From Armatimonadota bacterium (lineage in GTDB: Bacteria > Armatimonadota > HRBIN16): a DNA stretch of 64,000 bases. The DNA lies in NCBI GenBank assembly GCA_026003195.1, contig BPGU01000002.1, positions 186,001 through 250,000 on the forward strand, written 5' to 3'. This document shows, piece by piece, positions 43,614 to 51,969 of this stretch. Under the pieces are notes generated by a model. That model was not told where the DNA came from. It was given only the letters and a program-made list of their open reading frames with translations, and searched no databases. The position numbers and the translations under genes were made by a program. Every line of letters starts with the position of its first letter. The stretch's first letter is position 1.

Positions 43614-44357
43614 CTAGCGCACCGACACCTCTAGCCCCTCGCCATCCAGCACCACGTTCACGCTGGCGCGGAAGTTCTTTTCGTCGCGCACAAAGGCGAG
43701 GTAATGTTTCAGCATCTCGGCGCAGTTGACACTGTTATGCGCCAGCACCACACTGCCCGGATGCAACTTATCCCACGCGGATTCCAGAATATCCAGATAA
43801 ATGCCTTTGCCCCGCCTTCCGTCACCGTCTGCGTCCAGATACAGCAGGTCTATGGGGCGATCGTACTGCGCTACCACGTCTACCGCGTCCGCCGCCACGA
43901 TTCGCGCTACACCGGTGGGGTCGATGCGTCGTACATTGCGCTCCGCGCGAGCGGCTTCTTCGGGCTTGATTTCCACACCAACAAGGTCTTCTGCAGTGTA
44001 ACACGCGCCCGGTCCCACCGCCGCGCCCGCGTTGGAGATAAAGGTATTTCCGCAAAAAACGCCCGCTGCAATCATCACCTTCGGCTGCACGATAGCGTTG
44101 ATGGCGTACAAAAGCCTTTGCATGCGCGGAGTGATGGCGGTCCAGGGGATTTCAAACTGCTCCGCTACCGCCCGACGAAAAGCGAGGAACTTCTCATGGT
44201 CGTAGTGGGTGTGGGGCAGCACCCCCGCATTTTTCAGTACGTGCAATGCCTCATCCACCACCTCTATCTCCTGCTCCAGCGGTTCCAGAGGCTGGTGGGG
44301 ACGGTGATACTCCATCTTGTAGTATTGCCAGTCGTCGCTTCGGTATTCGGTGAACAT
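43614..44357 (-). CDS. SAM-dependent methyltransferase-like protein
   Basis: 247 residues from ATG 44357, directly after gggaggagat. The first ~80 residues are helical (PLEPLEQEIEVVDEALHVLK). The Rossmann core follows: VMIAAGVFCGNTFISNAG in place of the usual glycine-rich SAM loop, VGVEIKPEEAARAERNV with the acidic residue, IVAADAVDVVA and LLYLDADGDGRRGKGIYLDI. That layout is similar to O-methyltransferases that act on small molecules, with an Asp-rich loop after strand 4. The substrate is unknown. It may be co-transcribed with mutS, whose stop is 61 bases upstream. Confidence 0.7.
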   Translation of the reverse strand: MFTEYRSDDWQYYKMEYHRPHQPLEPLEQEIEVVDEALHVLKNAGVLPHTHYDHEKFLAFRRAVAEQFEIPWTAITPRMQRLLYAINAIVQPKVMIAAGVFCGNTFISNAGAAVGPGACYTAEDLVGVEIKPEEAARAERNVRRIDPTGVARIVAADAVDVVAQYDRPIDLLYLDADGDGRRGKGIYLDILESAWDKLHPGSVVLAHNSVNCAEMLKHYLAFVRDEKNFRASVNVVLDGEGLEVSVR

Positions 44358-44418
44358 ATCTCCTCCCTGCACTGCAGCGTCCATCCAGAAATGCATCGGT
44401 GGATGCGACCCGCCAAAC

Positions 44419-47058
44419 TCATGATCGGATTTGCTTCTTCCACTCGTTGATTTTCAATAACGCTTCCAGAGGTGAGAGAGTGGTGACATCCATCTTCTCC
44501 AGCTCCTCAAGGATGGGATGCTTCTCCGCCTCAAAGAGGGTCAGCTGCAATTTTTGCTTCTTCACCTTCACGCTGGAGACCGCCTCGGCGTCGGGGGCGA
44601 TCGCGCTCGCCACACCGCCGCGTTGCGAGGACTGCCGTTCCAGCTCGCGCAGTATCTCCTGCGCCCGCGCCACCACCTCTGGGGGCACCCCAGCCATGCG
44701 TGCCACCTGGATGCCGTAGCTCTTATCCGTGCCGCCGGGCAGCACCTTGTGCAGCCAGATAATCTGCTCGCCCTGCTCTTTGACCGCCACGCGGTAGTTG
44801 CGCACACCGGGCATCAGGTTCGCCAGCTCGTTCAGGTAGTGGTAGTGCGTGGCAAACAGGGTCTTACAGCCAATCTGCACCAGTGCCTCCGCCACCGCCC
44901 AGGCAATAGCAAGACCGTCGTAGGTGCTGGTTCCGCGTCCGATTTCGTCCAGCACCACCAGACTGCGCTCGGTAGCATGGTTGAGGATGGTAGCGGTCTC
45001 GGTCATCTCCACCATAAAGGTAGACTGCCCCGTTGCCAGCTCGTCGTGTGCGCCCACGCGGGTGAAGATGCGGTCAATCAGTGCGATTTCCGCCTCCTCG
45101 GCAGGCACAAAGCTACCGATGTGCGCCATCAGGCAAATCAGCGCGACCTGCCGCAGGTAGGTGCTCTTGCCGCTCATGTTAGGACCGGTGAGCACCATCA
45201 TGCGCTGCTCATCGTCCAGCACACAGTCGTTGGGGATGAAGGTCTGCCCGCCGAATCGCTCCACCACGGGATGCCTGCCCTCGCGGATACGGATGTGCGT
45301 GCCCGTATGCACCATCGGGCGATGATAGTCGTAGCGCACGGCGACCTCGGCGAAATTCGACAGCACGTCCAGATCGGCAATGGCGCGGGCGATGTCCAGT
45401 ATCTGCGGCGCGTGCAGGGCGACCTCCTCGCGCACCATGCTGAACAGCTCCTGCTCCAGAAGGAGCGCACGCTCTTCCGCCCCCGTGATTTGCGCCTCCA
45501 TCTCCTTCAGCTCGGGGGTGATGAAGCGCTCGCCGTTGACGGTGGTCTGTTTGCGCATGTAGTCGGCGGGCACTTTGGAGAGGTGCGGCTTGGAAACCTC
45601 GATGTAGTAACCAAAGACGGCGTTGTAGCCCACCTTCAGCGAGGGGATGCCCGTGCGTTCGCGCTCGCGCAGTTCCAGCTCGGCGATCCACTGCTTGCCC
45701 TCGCGTTGCGCGCGGCGGATGGCGTCCAATTCGGCATGGAAGCTGTCGCGAATCACACCGCCGTCCTTCAGGGTGGCAGGTGGATCGTCCACAATGGCGC
45801 GGGCGAGGAAGCCCACCAGGTCGGGCAGTCCGCGGATGGCTTCGCGCAGGTGTTGCAGGCGCGGTATCGTTACCGGTTGCAGGGCGGCGTGCAGTTCGGG
45901 CAACACCTGCAGGGATTGCCTCAGGGCAGCAAGATCACGTGGCGATGCCACGCCCGTCGCGATGCGCGAGGTCAACCGTTCCAGGTCGCCCAATCTGCCC
46001 AGCTGGTGGCGCACCTCCTCACGCGTGAGCGAGTCGTTCACAAACTCCTGCACGCAGTCCAAACGCTCTTCAATCGCCTCCACGCTCTGCAGCGGCTCAT
46101 CCAGCCAGCGGCGCAACAGGCGCGCGCCCATCGCGGTGCGGGTCATGTCCAGCACTTCCATCAGCGTGCCCTTGCGCGAGCCGTCCACCAGTGAGCGGGT
46201 GAGCTCGAGGTTCCGTCGCGCCGCCGCGTCCAGATACATGAAGCCGTCCACCGAGTAGGTGGAGAGGGTGCGGATATGCTGCAGGGCGGATACCTGATTG
46301 CGCTTGAGGTAGCGCAGCACCATCGCCGCCGCTTCCAAGCCCACTGAGTAATGTTCACAGCCGAAGCCGCGCAGCGATTGCGTCTGGAAATGTTGCAGCA
46401 GCAGCTGGCGGGCGTCGTGGCGGTCGGCGTAATCCTGTGGGTCGTACAGGGTGACGGTGGCTCCACACGCCTCCTCAATCGCCGCGGCGAGGTCGGTAGC
46501 GTCTTTGGGCACAAGACACTCCGCCGGTTGCAAACGTACAATCTCTTGCACGATGCGCGCGATGCTGGTTTCTCCGCTGATCTCTGTGGCGAGGAACTCG
46601 CCAGTGGATACATCCACCACGCCCAGCCCTGAGAGTTTTTCGCCAGCCACCGCCGCCACGAGGTAGTTGTTACTGCGCTCCTCCAGCATCGAGTCTTCCA
46701 GCACGGTGCCGGGGGTGAGCACGCGGGTCACCTTGCGCTTGACCAGCCCTCGCGCGAAACGGGGGTCTTCCATCTGGTCCATCAGCGCCACCTTGTAGCC
46801 CTTCTGCACCAGCCGGGCGACGTATCGCTCCACCGCGTGGTAGGGCACGCCCGCCATCGGCACGCGCCCGTTTTTGCCGTCGTCGCGCCCCGTGAGCACA
46901 ATCTCCAGCTCGCGCGCGGCGATTTCGGCGTCCTCGCCGTACAGCTCGTAGAAGTCGCCCACGCGCATCATCAGCAGCGCTTCCGGGTACTCCGCCTTTG
47001 CGCGGAAGTACTGCTGGAGCATGGGAGTTTGGGGTTGTAGCGTTCTGGATACAGCCAT
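44419..47058 (-). CDS. mutS: DNA mismatch repair protein MutS
   Basis: 879 residues, full length. The N-terminal mismatch-binding domain has MLQQYFRAKAEYPEALLMMR and VGDFYELYGEDA, the Phe-x-Glu wedge motif. Connector, lever and clamp domains follow, then the ATPase with Walker A TGPNMSGKSTYLRQV (about 620-635), Walker B and signature LVVLDEIGRGTSTYDGLA (about 697-714) and KTLFATHYHYLNELA. It binds mismatched DNA and starts repair together with MutL, which is not in this window. No strong Shine-Dalgarno precedes ATG 47058. A leader of up to 170 bases precedes it if transcription starts at the promoter at 47234. Confidence 0.97.
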   Translation of the reverse strand: MAVSRTLQPQTPMLQQYFRAKAEYPEALLMMRVGDFYELYGEDAEIAARELEIVLTGRDDGKNGRVPMAGVPYHAVERYVARLVQKGYKVALMDQMEDPRFARGLVKRKVTRVLTPGTVLEDSMLEERSNNYLVAAVAGEKLSGLGVVDVSTGEFLATEISGETSIARIVQEIVRLQPAECLVPKDATDLAAAIEEACGATVTLYDPQDYADRHDARQLLLQHFQTQSLRGFGCEHYSVGLEAAAMVLRYLKRNQVSALQHIRTLSTYSVDGFMYLDAAARRNLELTRSLVDGSRKGTLMEVLDMTRTAMGARLLRRWLDEPLQSVEAIEERLDCVQEFVNDSLTREEVRHQLGRLGDLERLTSRIATGVASPRDLAALRQSLQVLPELHAALQPVTIPRLQHLREAIRGLPDLVGFLARAIVDDPPATLKDGGVIRDSFHAELDAIRRAQREGKQWIAELELRERERTGIPSLKVGYNAVFGYYIEVSKPHLSKVPADYMRKQTTVNGERFITPELKEMEAQITGAEERALLLEQELFSMVREEVALHAPQILDIARAIADLDVLSNFAEVAVRYDYHRPMVHTGTHIRIREGRHPVVERFGGQTFIPNDCVLDDEQRMMVLTGPNMSGKSTYLRQVALICLMAHIGSFVPAEEAEIALIDRIFTRVGAHDELATGQSTFMVEMTETATILNHATERSLVVLDEIGRGTSTYDGLAIAWAVAEALVQIGCKTLFATHYHYLNELANLMPGVRNYRVAVKEQGEQIIWLHKVLPGGTDKSYGIQVARMAGVPPEVVARAQEILRELERQSSQRGGVASAIAPDAEAVSSVKVKKQKLQLTLFEAEKHPILEELEKMDVTTLSPLEALLKINEWKKQIRS

Positions 47059-47155
47059 CGTTCAAATCTTCACGGCGTTTCAGAAAGTTTACCACTAACG
47101 TCCAGTATTCTGTCAGACCTTTGCCTGCAGATGTTGGTACTGTAGAACTTTCATC

Positions 47156-47215
47156 TCATGTCTCGATGACCAGGTGTCCTGCGCGCTCGCTACCCACCAG
47201 TTTGCGCACCACCAT
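47156..47215 (-). CDS. Possible 19-residue leader peptide upstream of mutS
   Basis: ATG 47215 follows gaggtg on the minus strand and encodes MVVRKLVGSERAGHLVIET then stop. It lies just after a good extended -10 promoter and about 100 bases before mutS. It may be a real small protein, a translated leader, or a remnant: the same frame stays open after the stop into the mutS region. Confidence 0.25.
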   Translation of the reverse strand: MVVRKLVGSERAGHLVIET

Positions 47216-47233
47216 TTGAATCACCTCAACACG

Positions 47234-47262
47234 ATTATACCAGATAAGTAATCTACACTGAA
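47234..47262 (-). promoter_or_regulatory. Extended -10 promoter upstream of mutS
   Basis: On the minus strand TGGTATAAT (47234-47242) is a perfect extended -10, with a weak TTCAGT -35 (47257-47262) 17 bases away. It would start transcripts near 47227, running through the short leader ORF into mutS. Confidence 0.55.
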
Positions 47263-47420
47263 GACAGGAGTAAAACAGGAGGAGCATATTAGACACACTA
47301 AGCTGTATTGACCGTTTTTTGAGAAGGTTGACGAAGAGGCGTTCCCTGTTAGGAAGAAGATCGTACGGGCCAACCATCAAACAGAAACACCAGCCTGCTT
47401 TCGAGTATTACAGCCCCTAC
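47240..47420. other. Non-coding left flank of the IS630 element
   Basis: About 180 bases of relatively AT-rich sequence between the mutS promoter and the IS. No convincing gene. When joined with the right flank of the IS at the TA target, a small reading frame on the minus strand continues into it for about 24 codons. Confidence 0.5.
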
Positions 47421-48579
47421 TAGTAGTGCGTCAATGCTCTATCTTATGGTATCCTATAGCAGTCTTTCCCTACCACAAGGAGGTCAAACCGATGAGACGT
47501 TACGCAGTGCATCTACAACCCGAAGAGCGAGAGCAACTGCTGCGCATGACCCGCTCTGGCAGAGCACCAGCCCGCCAAATCACCCGCGCCCGCATTCTGC
47601 TCAAGGCAGACGAGGGGATGCGTCATGATGTCATTGCGGAGCAGTGCGACGTGAGCACAGTGACCGTCACCACCGTCTGTCGCGAGTTCCAGACGCTGCG
47701 GGTAGGTGCGGTAGAGCGCAAGCGTCCTCAGCGGGTGTATGCGCGCAAGTTGGACGGGGAAGCGGAGGCGTATTGGATTGCTCTGGCGTGCAGTGCTCCT
47801 CCAGAGGGTCGGGTGAGTTGGACCTTACGTTTGTTGCGCGATGAGATGGTGCGTTTAGGGATAGTGGGTGAAGTCTCTCATGAGACCATTCGTCAGAGGC
47901 TGAAAAAAACGAGTTGAAGCCTTGGTGGCAAGAGACCTTTTGCATTCCACCGGAGCAGAATGCGTCTTTTGTGTGTCCGATGGAGGAGATTTTAGACCTG
48001 TATCATCGTGCCTATGACGCGCGTTATCCGGTATTGTGTTTGGAGGAGATGCCGGTGCAGTTGTTGGGGGAGTGCCGGGAGGCGTTGCCGATGGAGGCGG
48101 GCAAGGTACGTCGGGAGGACAACGAGTATGAGCGTTGGGGCACAGCGAGCCTGTTCATGGTGTTTGAGCCGTTGGCGGGCAAGCGTTTGGTATGGGTGCG
48201 TGCGCGTCGCACGGCGTATGACTGGGCGGAGGTGATGCAGCAGGTAGCGGATGAGTATTATCCGGATGCGGAGCGGATAGTGATGGTGATGGACAATCTG
48301 AACACGCATCATTTCTCGTCGTTGTTTCCCTGCGCAGGAGGCGTGGCGTTTGCGGCAGCGTTTTGAGTTCCACTACACTCCGGTTCACGGCAGTTGGTTC
48401 CACGTGGCGGAGATAGAGTTCAGCGTGTTAGCGCGTCAGTGTTTAGCTCGTCGGATAGGGAGCCTGGGTGCGTGCCCGCAATGGGTCTGGGGTTCGTGTG
48501 GACTGGCAGTTCACGACGGCGGATGCTCGCATCAAGTTGAAGCGTCTGTATCCAAAGATTGACGATTGACAGACTACTA
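47421..48579 (+). mobile_element. IS630-family insertion sequence, decayed
   Basis: Terminal inverted repeats of 15 bases with 13 matches are seen at 47421-47435 (TAGTAGTGCGTCAAT) and, reversed, 48565-48579 (TAGTAGTCTGTCAAT). The outermost TA on each side is the expected TA target duplication of this family. The interior carries one transposase gene with frameshifts. Confidence 0.85.
47492..48569 (+). pseudogene. IS630 transposase, frameshifted
   Basis: The first part (47492-47917, MRRYAVHLQPEEREQLLRMT ...) is the helix-turn-helix half, ending at RLKKTS. An A7 run at 47903-47909 allows a -1 shift into the frame KNELKPWWQETFCIPPEQN, the usual IS630 continuation. This could be programmed frameshifting, as known in related elements. 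In the second part the first catalytic Asp is replaced (LCLEEMPVQLL), and VMDNLNTHHFSSLF is followed by another frameshift before AWRLRQRFEFHYTPVHGSW. A third break precedes the end VDWQFTTADARIKLKRLYPK. With several lesions the transposase is almost surely dead. Its stop overlaps the right inverted repeat. Confidence 0.85.
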
Positions 48580-49118
48580 TGTTTATTTTGTATTCCTCAA
48601 TGCGGCTCATCGTGCCACCTCGAACCGTAAACTTGGCATTCTTTAAAACCAAAGCCCGGTCTTGTTCCTATGCCTTGCTTCTATCTTAGTATGCTATTGC
48701 AAAATCTGTCAAGACCTGTGGAGGGTGTTCGAAAATTCCTCTTTTCGAGGGGCAGACACGCAGGTCTGCCCCTCCAGATTGCGCAGGGTGGGATGTAGGG
48801 GCGCACCGGCGTGTGCGCCCTTCTGTTCCTACAATCCCGATTTTCGAACAGCCGCGCAAACAGCTAAGGGTGAAAAAAGCAGAGGGCGCTTTTCGGTTTA
48901 CTCCACACAAATACACGATTTCGCCGATTTTCCCCGAAATTACCCCTTCCCTCTGTAACATTTTTGGGTATACTCTGGATGGGAATAGAGGGATGGCAGC
49001 GAGCAGAGCTCATTGCCCTTCCCGAAATCTTGAAACCTTGTTGCCGCCACTTAGTCGTGGGGGCGCGGCGGGACTTCTCCGCCACAAACAGCACACTAAC
49101 GAGAGGAGGAATAGAACG
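48580..49118. other. Intergenic region with repeats upstream of the HAF-repeat gene
   Basis: The first 130 bases are AT-rich with no clear gene. 48713-48853 is a palindromic repeat element. A TATACT (48969-48974) with poor -35 is a possible promoter for the gene at 49119, which has a good Shine-Dalgarno (gagaggaggaatag). Confidence 0.5.
48713..48853. repeat. Palindromic repeat element with two internal hairpins
   Basis: The ends are inverted repeats: GTTCGAAAAT (48727-48736) and ATTTTCGAAC (48840-48849). Inside are two hairpins, GAGGGGCAGAC/GTCTGCCCCTC (48747-48757 with 48764-48774) and GGGCGCAC/GTGCGCCC (48799-48806 with 48813-48820). Its end sequences recur at 51688-51734. Confidence 0.7.
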
Positions 49119-50624
49119 ATGAAACGAGAGCACAGTCTCCGGGTAGTGTCGGCACTGTTGGTATGGAGCGTGCTGCTGAGTGTAGGAACCCGTGTAGAGG
49201 CGCAATCGCTGACCTGGCTCGGCACGCTGGGCGGTGATTTGAGCTTGGCGCATGGCGTTTCTGCGGACGGCGCGGTGGTGGTCGGCGGGGCACACAACGC
49301 CAACTGGCAATGGCGTGCCTTTCGCTGGGTAGCGGGTGTCGGGATGCAGGATCTCGGCACGCTGGGCGGTGATCGGAGCGAGGCGTATGGCGTTTCTGCG
49401 GACGGCGCGGTGGTGGTCGGCTGGGCATACAACGCCAGCGGGCGTGATCGTGCCTTTCGCTGGACTTCATCGGGCGGGATGCAGAATCTCGGCACGCTGG
49501 GCGGTGATTTTAGCTATGCGTATGGCGTTTCTGCGGACGGCGCGGTGGTGGTCGGCTATGCATTCAACGCCAACGGGCAAAGGCGTGCCTTTCGCTGGAC
49601 GGCGTCGGGCGGGATGCAGAATCTCGGCGTGCTGCCGGGCGGTGTTCGGAGCGAGGCGTATGGCGTTTCTGCGGACGGCGCGGTGGTGGTCGGCTTGGCA
49701 GCCAACGCCAGCAGTCAAGTGCGTGCCTTTCGTTGGACTTCATCGGGCGGGATGCAGGATCTCGGCACGCTGGGCGGTAATTCGAGCCAGGCGCATGGCG
49801 TTTCTGCGGACGGCGCGGTGGTGGTCGGCTATGCATTCAACGCCAGCGGGAATGGGCGTGCCTTTCGCTGGACTTCATCGGGCGGGATGCAGGATCTCGG
49901 CACGCTGGGCGGTGATTTTAGCAATGCGTATGGCGTTTCTGCGGACGGCGCGGTGGTGGTCGGCTATGCATTCAACGCCAACGGGCAAAGGCGTGCCTTT
50001 CGCTGGACGGCGTCGGGCGGGATGGAAAACCTGAATATCACCTACGCCAGCCTGCTCACCAGCGGCTCGTGGCTTGATATTGCTTTCGCTATCTCGCCCG
50101 ACGGACGCTATATTGTGGGAGAGGGCTCCAACGCCGCCACAGGGCGTTGGGAAGCGTACCTGCTGGACACCCGGACCGCCTTCCGCATCAGTGGCAATCT
50201 GCAACTGCGTGACTATACCGGTGATCCGGCGCAGGTGCCCATCACGGTTCAACTACGCCAGAACGGCAGTACCGTCCGCACCGAAACCATTTACACCGAT
50301 GGCAGTGGGAACTACAGCATCCCCAACGTGCAGGTGGGCACGTATGACGTCGCCTTCAAAGCCAGCCACTGGCTACGTGTGGTGGTGCGTGGGATCACGG
50401 TGCACAACGATGTGACGGGTGTGAACGCCTCCCTGACCAACGGTGACATCGACGACGACAACGAGGTGACCCTGTTCGACTTCGGACAGCTGGTTACCGC
50501 TTTTGGTAGCGTGCCGAGCGACCCGAACTGGAATCCGAATGCCGACCTGGATGGCGACGAGGAGGTCACCCTGTTCGACTTCGGCGTGCTGGTGCGCAAT
50601 TTCGGTGCGATGGGGGATGAATAA
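49119..50624 (+). CDS. Secreted HAF-repeat protein with dockerin-like C-terminus
   Basis: 501 residues from ATG 49119. Signal peptide about 1-29 (LSVGTRVEAQ). Six to seven near-identical 45-residue repeats follow, each holding LGTLGGDxSxAYGVSADGAV then VVGxAxNAxGxxRAFRW. These are typical of extracellular HAF-repeat proteins and probably form a beta-propeller. A carboxypeptidase-regulatory-like domain (LRDYTGDPAQVPITVQLRQN) precedes the C-terminal pair of acidic Ca-loop-like units, DIDDDNEVTLFDFG and DLDGDEEVTLFDFG. The tail is of the same type as in the beta-propellers at 9428 and 11671, suggesting a common surface anchor or sorting target. Confidence 0.85.
   Translation: MKREHSLRVVSALLVWSVLLSVGTRVEAQSLTWLGTLGGDLSLAHGVSADGAVVVGGAHNANWQWRAFRWVAGVGMQDLGTLGGDRSEAYGVSADGAVVVGWAYNASGRDRAFRWTSSGGMQNLGTLGGDFSYAYGVSADGAVVVGYAFNANGQRRAFRWTASGGMQNLGVLPGGVRSEAYGVSADGAVVVGLAANASSQVRAFRWTSSGGMQDLGTLGGNSSQAHGVSADGAVVVGYAFNASGNGRAFRWTSSGGMQDLGTLGGDFSNAYGVSADGAVVVGYAFNANGQRRAFRWTASGGMENLNITYASLLTSGSWLDIAFAISPDGRYIVGEGSNAATGRWEAYLLDTRTAFRISGNLQLRDYTGDPAQVPITVQLRQNGSTVRTETIYTDGSGNYSIPNVQVGTYDVAFKASHWLRVVVRGITVHNDVTGVNASLTNGDIDDDNEVTLFDFGQLVTAFGSVPSDPNWNPNADLDGDEEVTLFDFGVLVRNFGAMGDE
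49222..50030 (+). repeat. 135-bp tandem repeats coding for HAF units
   Basis: The sequence GGCGTTTCTGCGGACGGCG recurs at 49254, 49389, 49524, 49662, 49797 and 49932, giving a period of 135 bases (138 once). Units starting at about 49500 and 49908 are almost identical over more than 110 bases, showing recent conversion or slippage. Confidence 0.9.
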
Positions 50625-50630
50625 AATTAG

Positions 50631-51655
50631 GAGTGACGCAGTTGGCTGCACGACAGAGAGGGGATGCCTCCAATATGCACGTATCGCATCCCGAATGATG
50701 CGCTGCTTCGCCTCATACCAACTCACCCCGCTGCGTAAACGATACGACCCCAACCGTAAAAAGGCACGCAACGCACACTGCAAGTGCCCCAACTAACACA
50801 CCGCCTGCCGAACCTGCGCGCGCTCCACCCCGCAACACTGCTTCACAGCACGATGGTATTCCTCTATACCCCAACCCATCTGTTCCCACTGCGCACGCTG
50901 TGCCTCCGTCATCTCTCAGTCGTCCGTCGCCCAGTATGCCACGTCTTCGTTGCAGGAAACTGTCCGAAATACTTGGACCAAACCGAACGCCTTCAGAGGA
51001 ACTATCCGACCCTGCGCACCGATCTCTACCGTGCCCATCGGGGTTCACCAAGCGGTTGCTCTTGAGCCGCGTCACAAAGTGCCAGCCCAAAGCGCGTATC
51101 GCCTTCAGGTTCTCTACCCCAGAAGACCAACTCATACTTCGGTGTGAAACCGCGAGCGTGCGCTACCCCAAGCATCGCCCGAAAGAACTCGTTCTTCGTC
51201 TCTCTCTTGGTATACACCCGATAGTCACAGGGAACGAGCGCCTCCCCTTGTGTGCACAGCAACCTCAACAGGCAAATGCCTTGGACCACGCGACGGTGTT
51301 TGCCACTCCAGTGGTCACAGACCCACTCCATCTGCGGCGCGTAGGGCTGGTCTAAGATGGTGTCGTCGTATCCCCTTCTGCTTGTGTATCCACTGCTGTG
51401 CTGGCTGCCACAACGCCTCCGTCTCGGTGCCAGCAGGCGGGTGAAGGCATCGTGCGCGGCTGTGCCCTGTGTCTCGGGTTGGCATCGGGCGGCTTGGGTG
51501 CAGGTGAACACCCTTTGGCTGGCGATGAGGAAGTGGATGTAGTGCGTGTCCTCAGGTTTGGGTGGGTTCACGCTGGTTCACTCCTGTTGACTGGATTGGC
51601 ATGGTTGTGTTAGTCTGATACTCACCAAAAGGAGTTGACGTCAACTGCGTAACTC
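50631..51655 (-). mobile_element. IS701-family insertion sequence, decayed
   Basis: Terminal inverted repeats of 16 bases with 14 matches: GAGTGACGCAGTTGGC at 50631 and GAGTTACGCAGTTGAC reversed at 51640-51655. They are flanked by TTAG (50627-50630) and CTAG (51656-51659), which fit the YTAR target of IS701 but are not identical. The interior holds transposase fragments on the minus strand. It sits 6 bases after the stop of the HAF gene. Confidence 0.75.
50652..51571 (-). pseudogene. IS701-type transposase, multiply frameshifted
   Basis: The N-terminal piece reads MNPPKPEDTHYIHFLIASQR ... AHDAFTRLLAP, then DQPYAPQMEWVCDHWSGKHR and RAMLGVAHARGFTPKYELVF. After a shift comes WSSGVENLKAIRALGWHFVT. 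In a third frame EMTEAQRAQWEQMGWGIEEY and HRAVKQCCGVERAQVRQ are seen, and the end is ALRAFLRLGSYRLRSGVSWY. These are the ordered parts of an IS701/IS4-type DDE transposase with at least three frame changes, so it is non-functional. Confidence 0.8.
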
Positions 51656-51687
51656 CTAGTATGTTATGTGTGGGTGTGGGGTCTATG

Positions 51688-51734
51688 CGATTTTTCGAAC
51701 AGCCTCAGACCTGTGGGAGGAGTTCGAAAATCGG
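51688..51734. repeat. Two repeat ends back to back
   Basis: CGATTTTTCGAACAGCC (51688-51704) matches the right end of the element at 48713-48853, and AGACCTGTGG-GAGGAGTTCGAAAAT (51707-51731, interrupted identity) matches its left end. The two therefore abut in outward order, as expected where two copies met or one recircularised. Confidence 0.6.
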
Positions 51735-51940
51735 AGGCAACGGGGTATCATCACAACATGAGAAGCTGACGCTGGCACGCACCCGTGATCGTGCTTCTCA
51801 CCGGCTCCTGCTGTTCGTGCACGCGGTGGAGAACCGGTTGCCGCAGCCGCTACCAGCACTGGGCACACTGGTGTATCGTTTTCAGCAGTTGAGTGGAGCG
51901 AGCAACGCTGACATCAGCGATGCCGAGTAGGCGTATGTGC

Positions 51941-51969
51941 TGGACGCTATGAACGTATTGGGATAGAAT
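51941..51969 (+). promoter_or_regulatory. Promoter of the MNT/HEPN pair
   Basis: TGGACG (51941-51946) and TAGAAT (51964-51969) with 17 bases between. Transcription would start near 51976, after the first ATG of the MNT frame, which favours a start at ATG 52000 or GTG 52024. Confidence 0.45.

Larger units (their letters stand above)
51660..51969 (+). other. Intergenic region with repeat ends and a degraded reading frame
   Basis: It contains the repeat ends at 51688-51734 and then a possible decayed gene on the plus strand: LTLARTRDRASHRLLLFVHA ... GASNADISDAE, a TAG stop at 51928-51930, and the same frame continuing as AYVLDAMNVLG to a second stop at 51959. No start or family could be recognised. 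The promoter of the MNT gene lies at its end. Confidence 0.4.

Noticed and set aside
44518-46194. 558-codon open frame opposite mutS
   Set aside because: Antisense to a certain MutS; composition (His, Gln, Arg rich) is typical of a shadow frame.
48797-48820. tRNA-like or riboswitch-like fold from GC-rich hairpins
   Set aside because: Simple inverted repeats without the conserved loops of tRNA or known riboswitches, and flanked by repeat ends.
49222-50030. CRISPR or satellite array
   Set aside because: The 135-base repeats are in one reading frame and encode HAF units of a secreted protein.
51661-51930. Functional 89-codon gene next to the MNT gene
   Set aside because: Its start lies in repeat DNA, there is no ribosome-binding site, and an in-frame stop interrupts it; treated as degraded.
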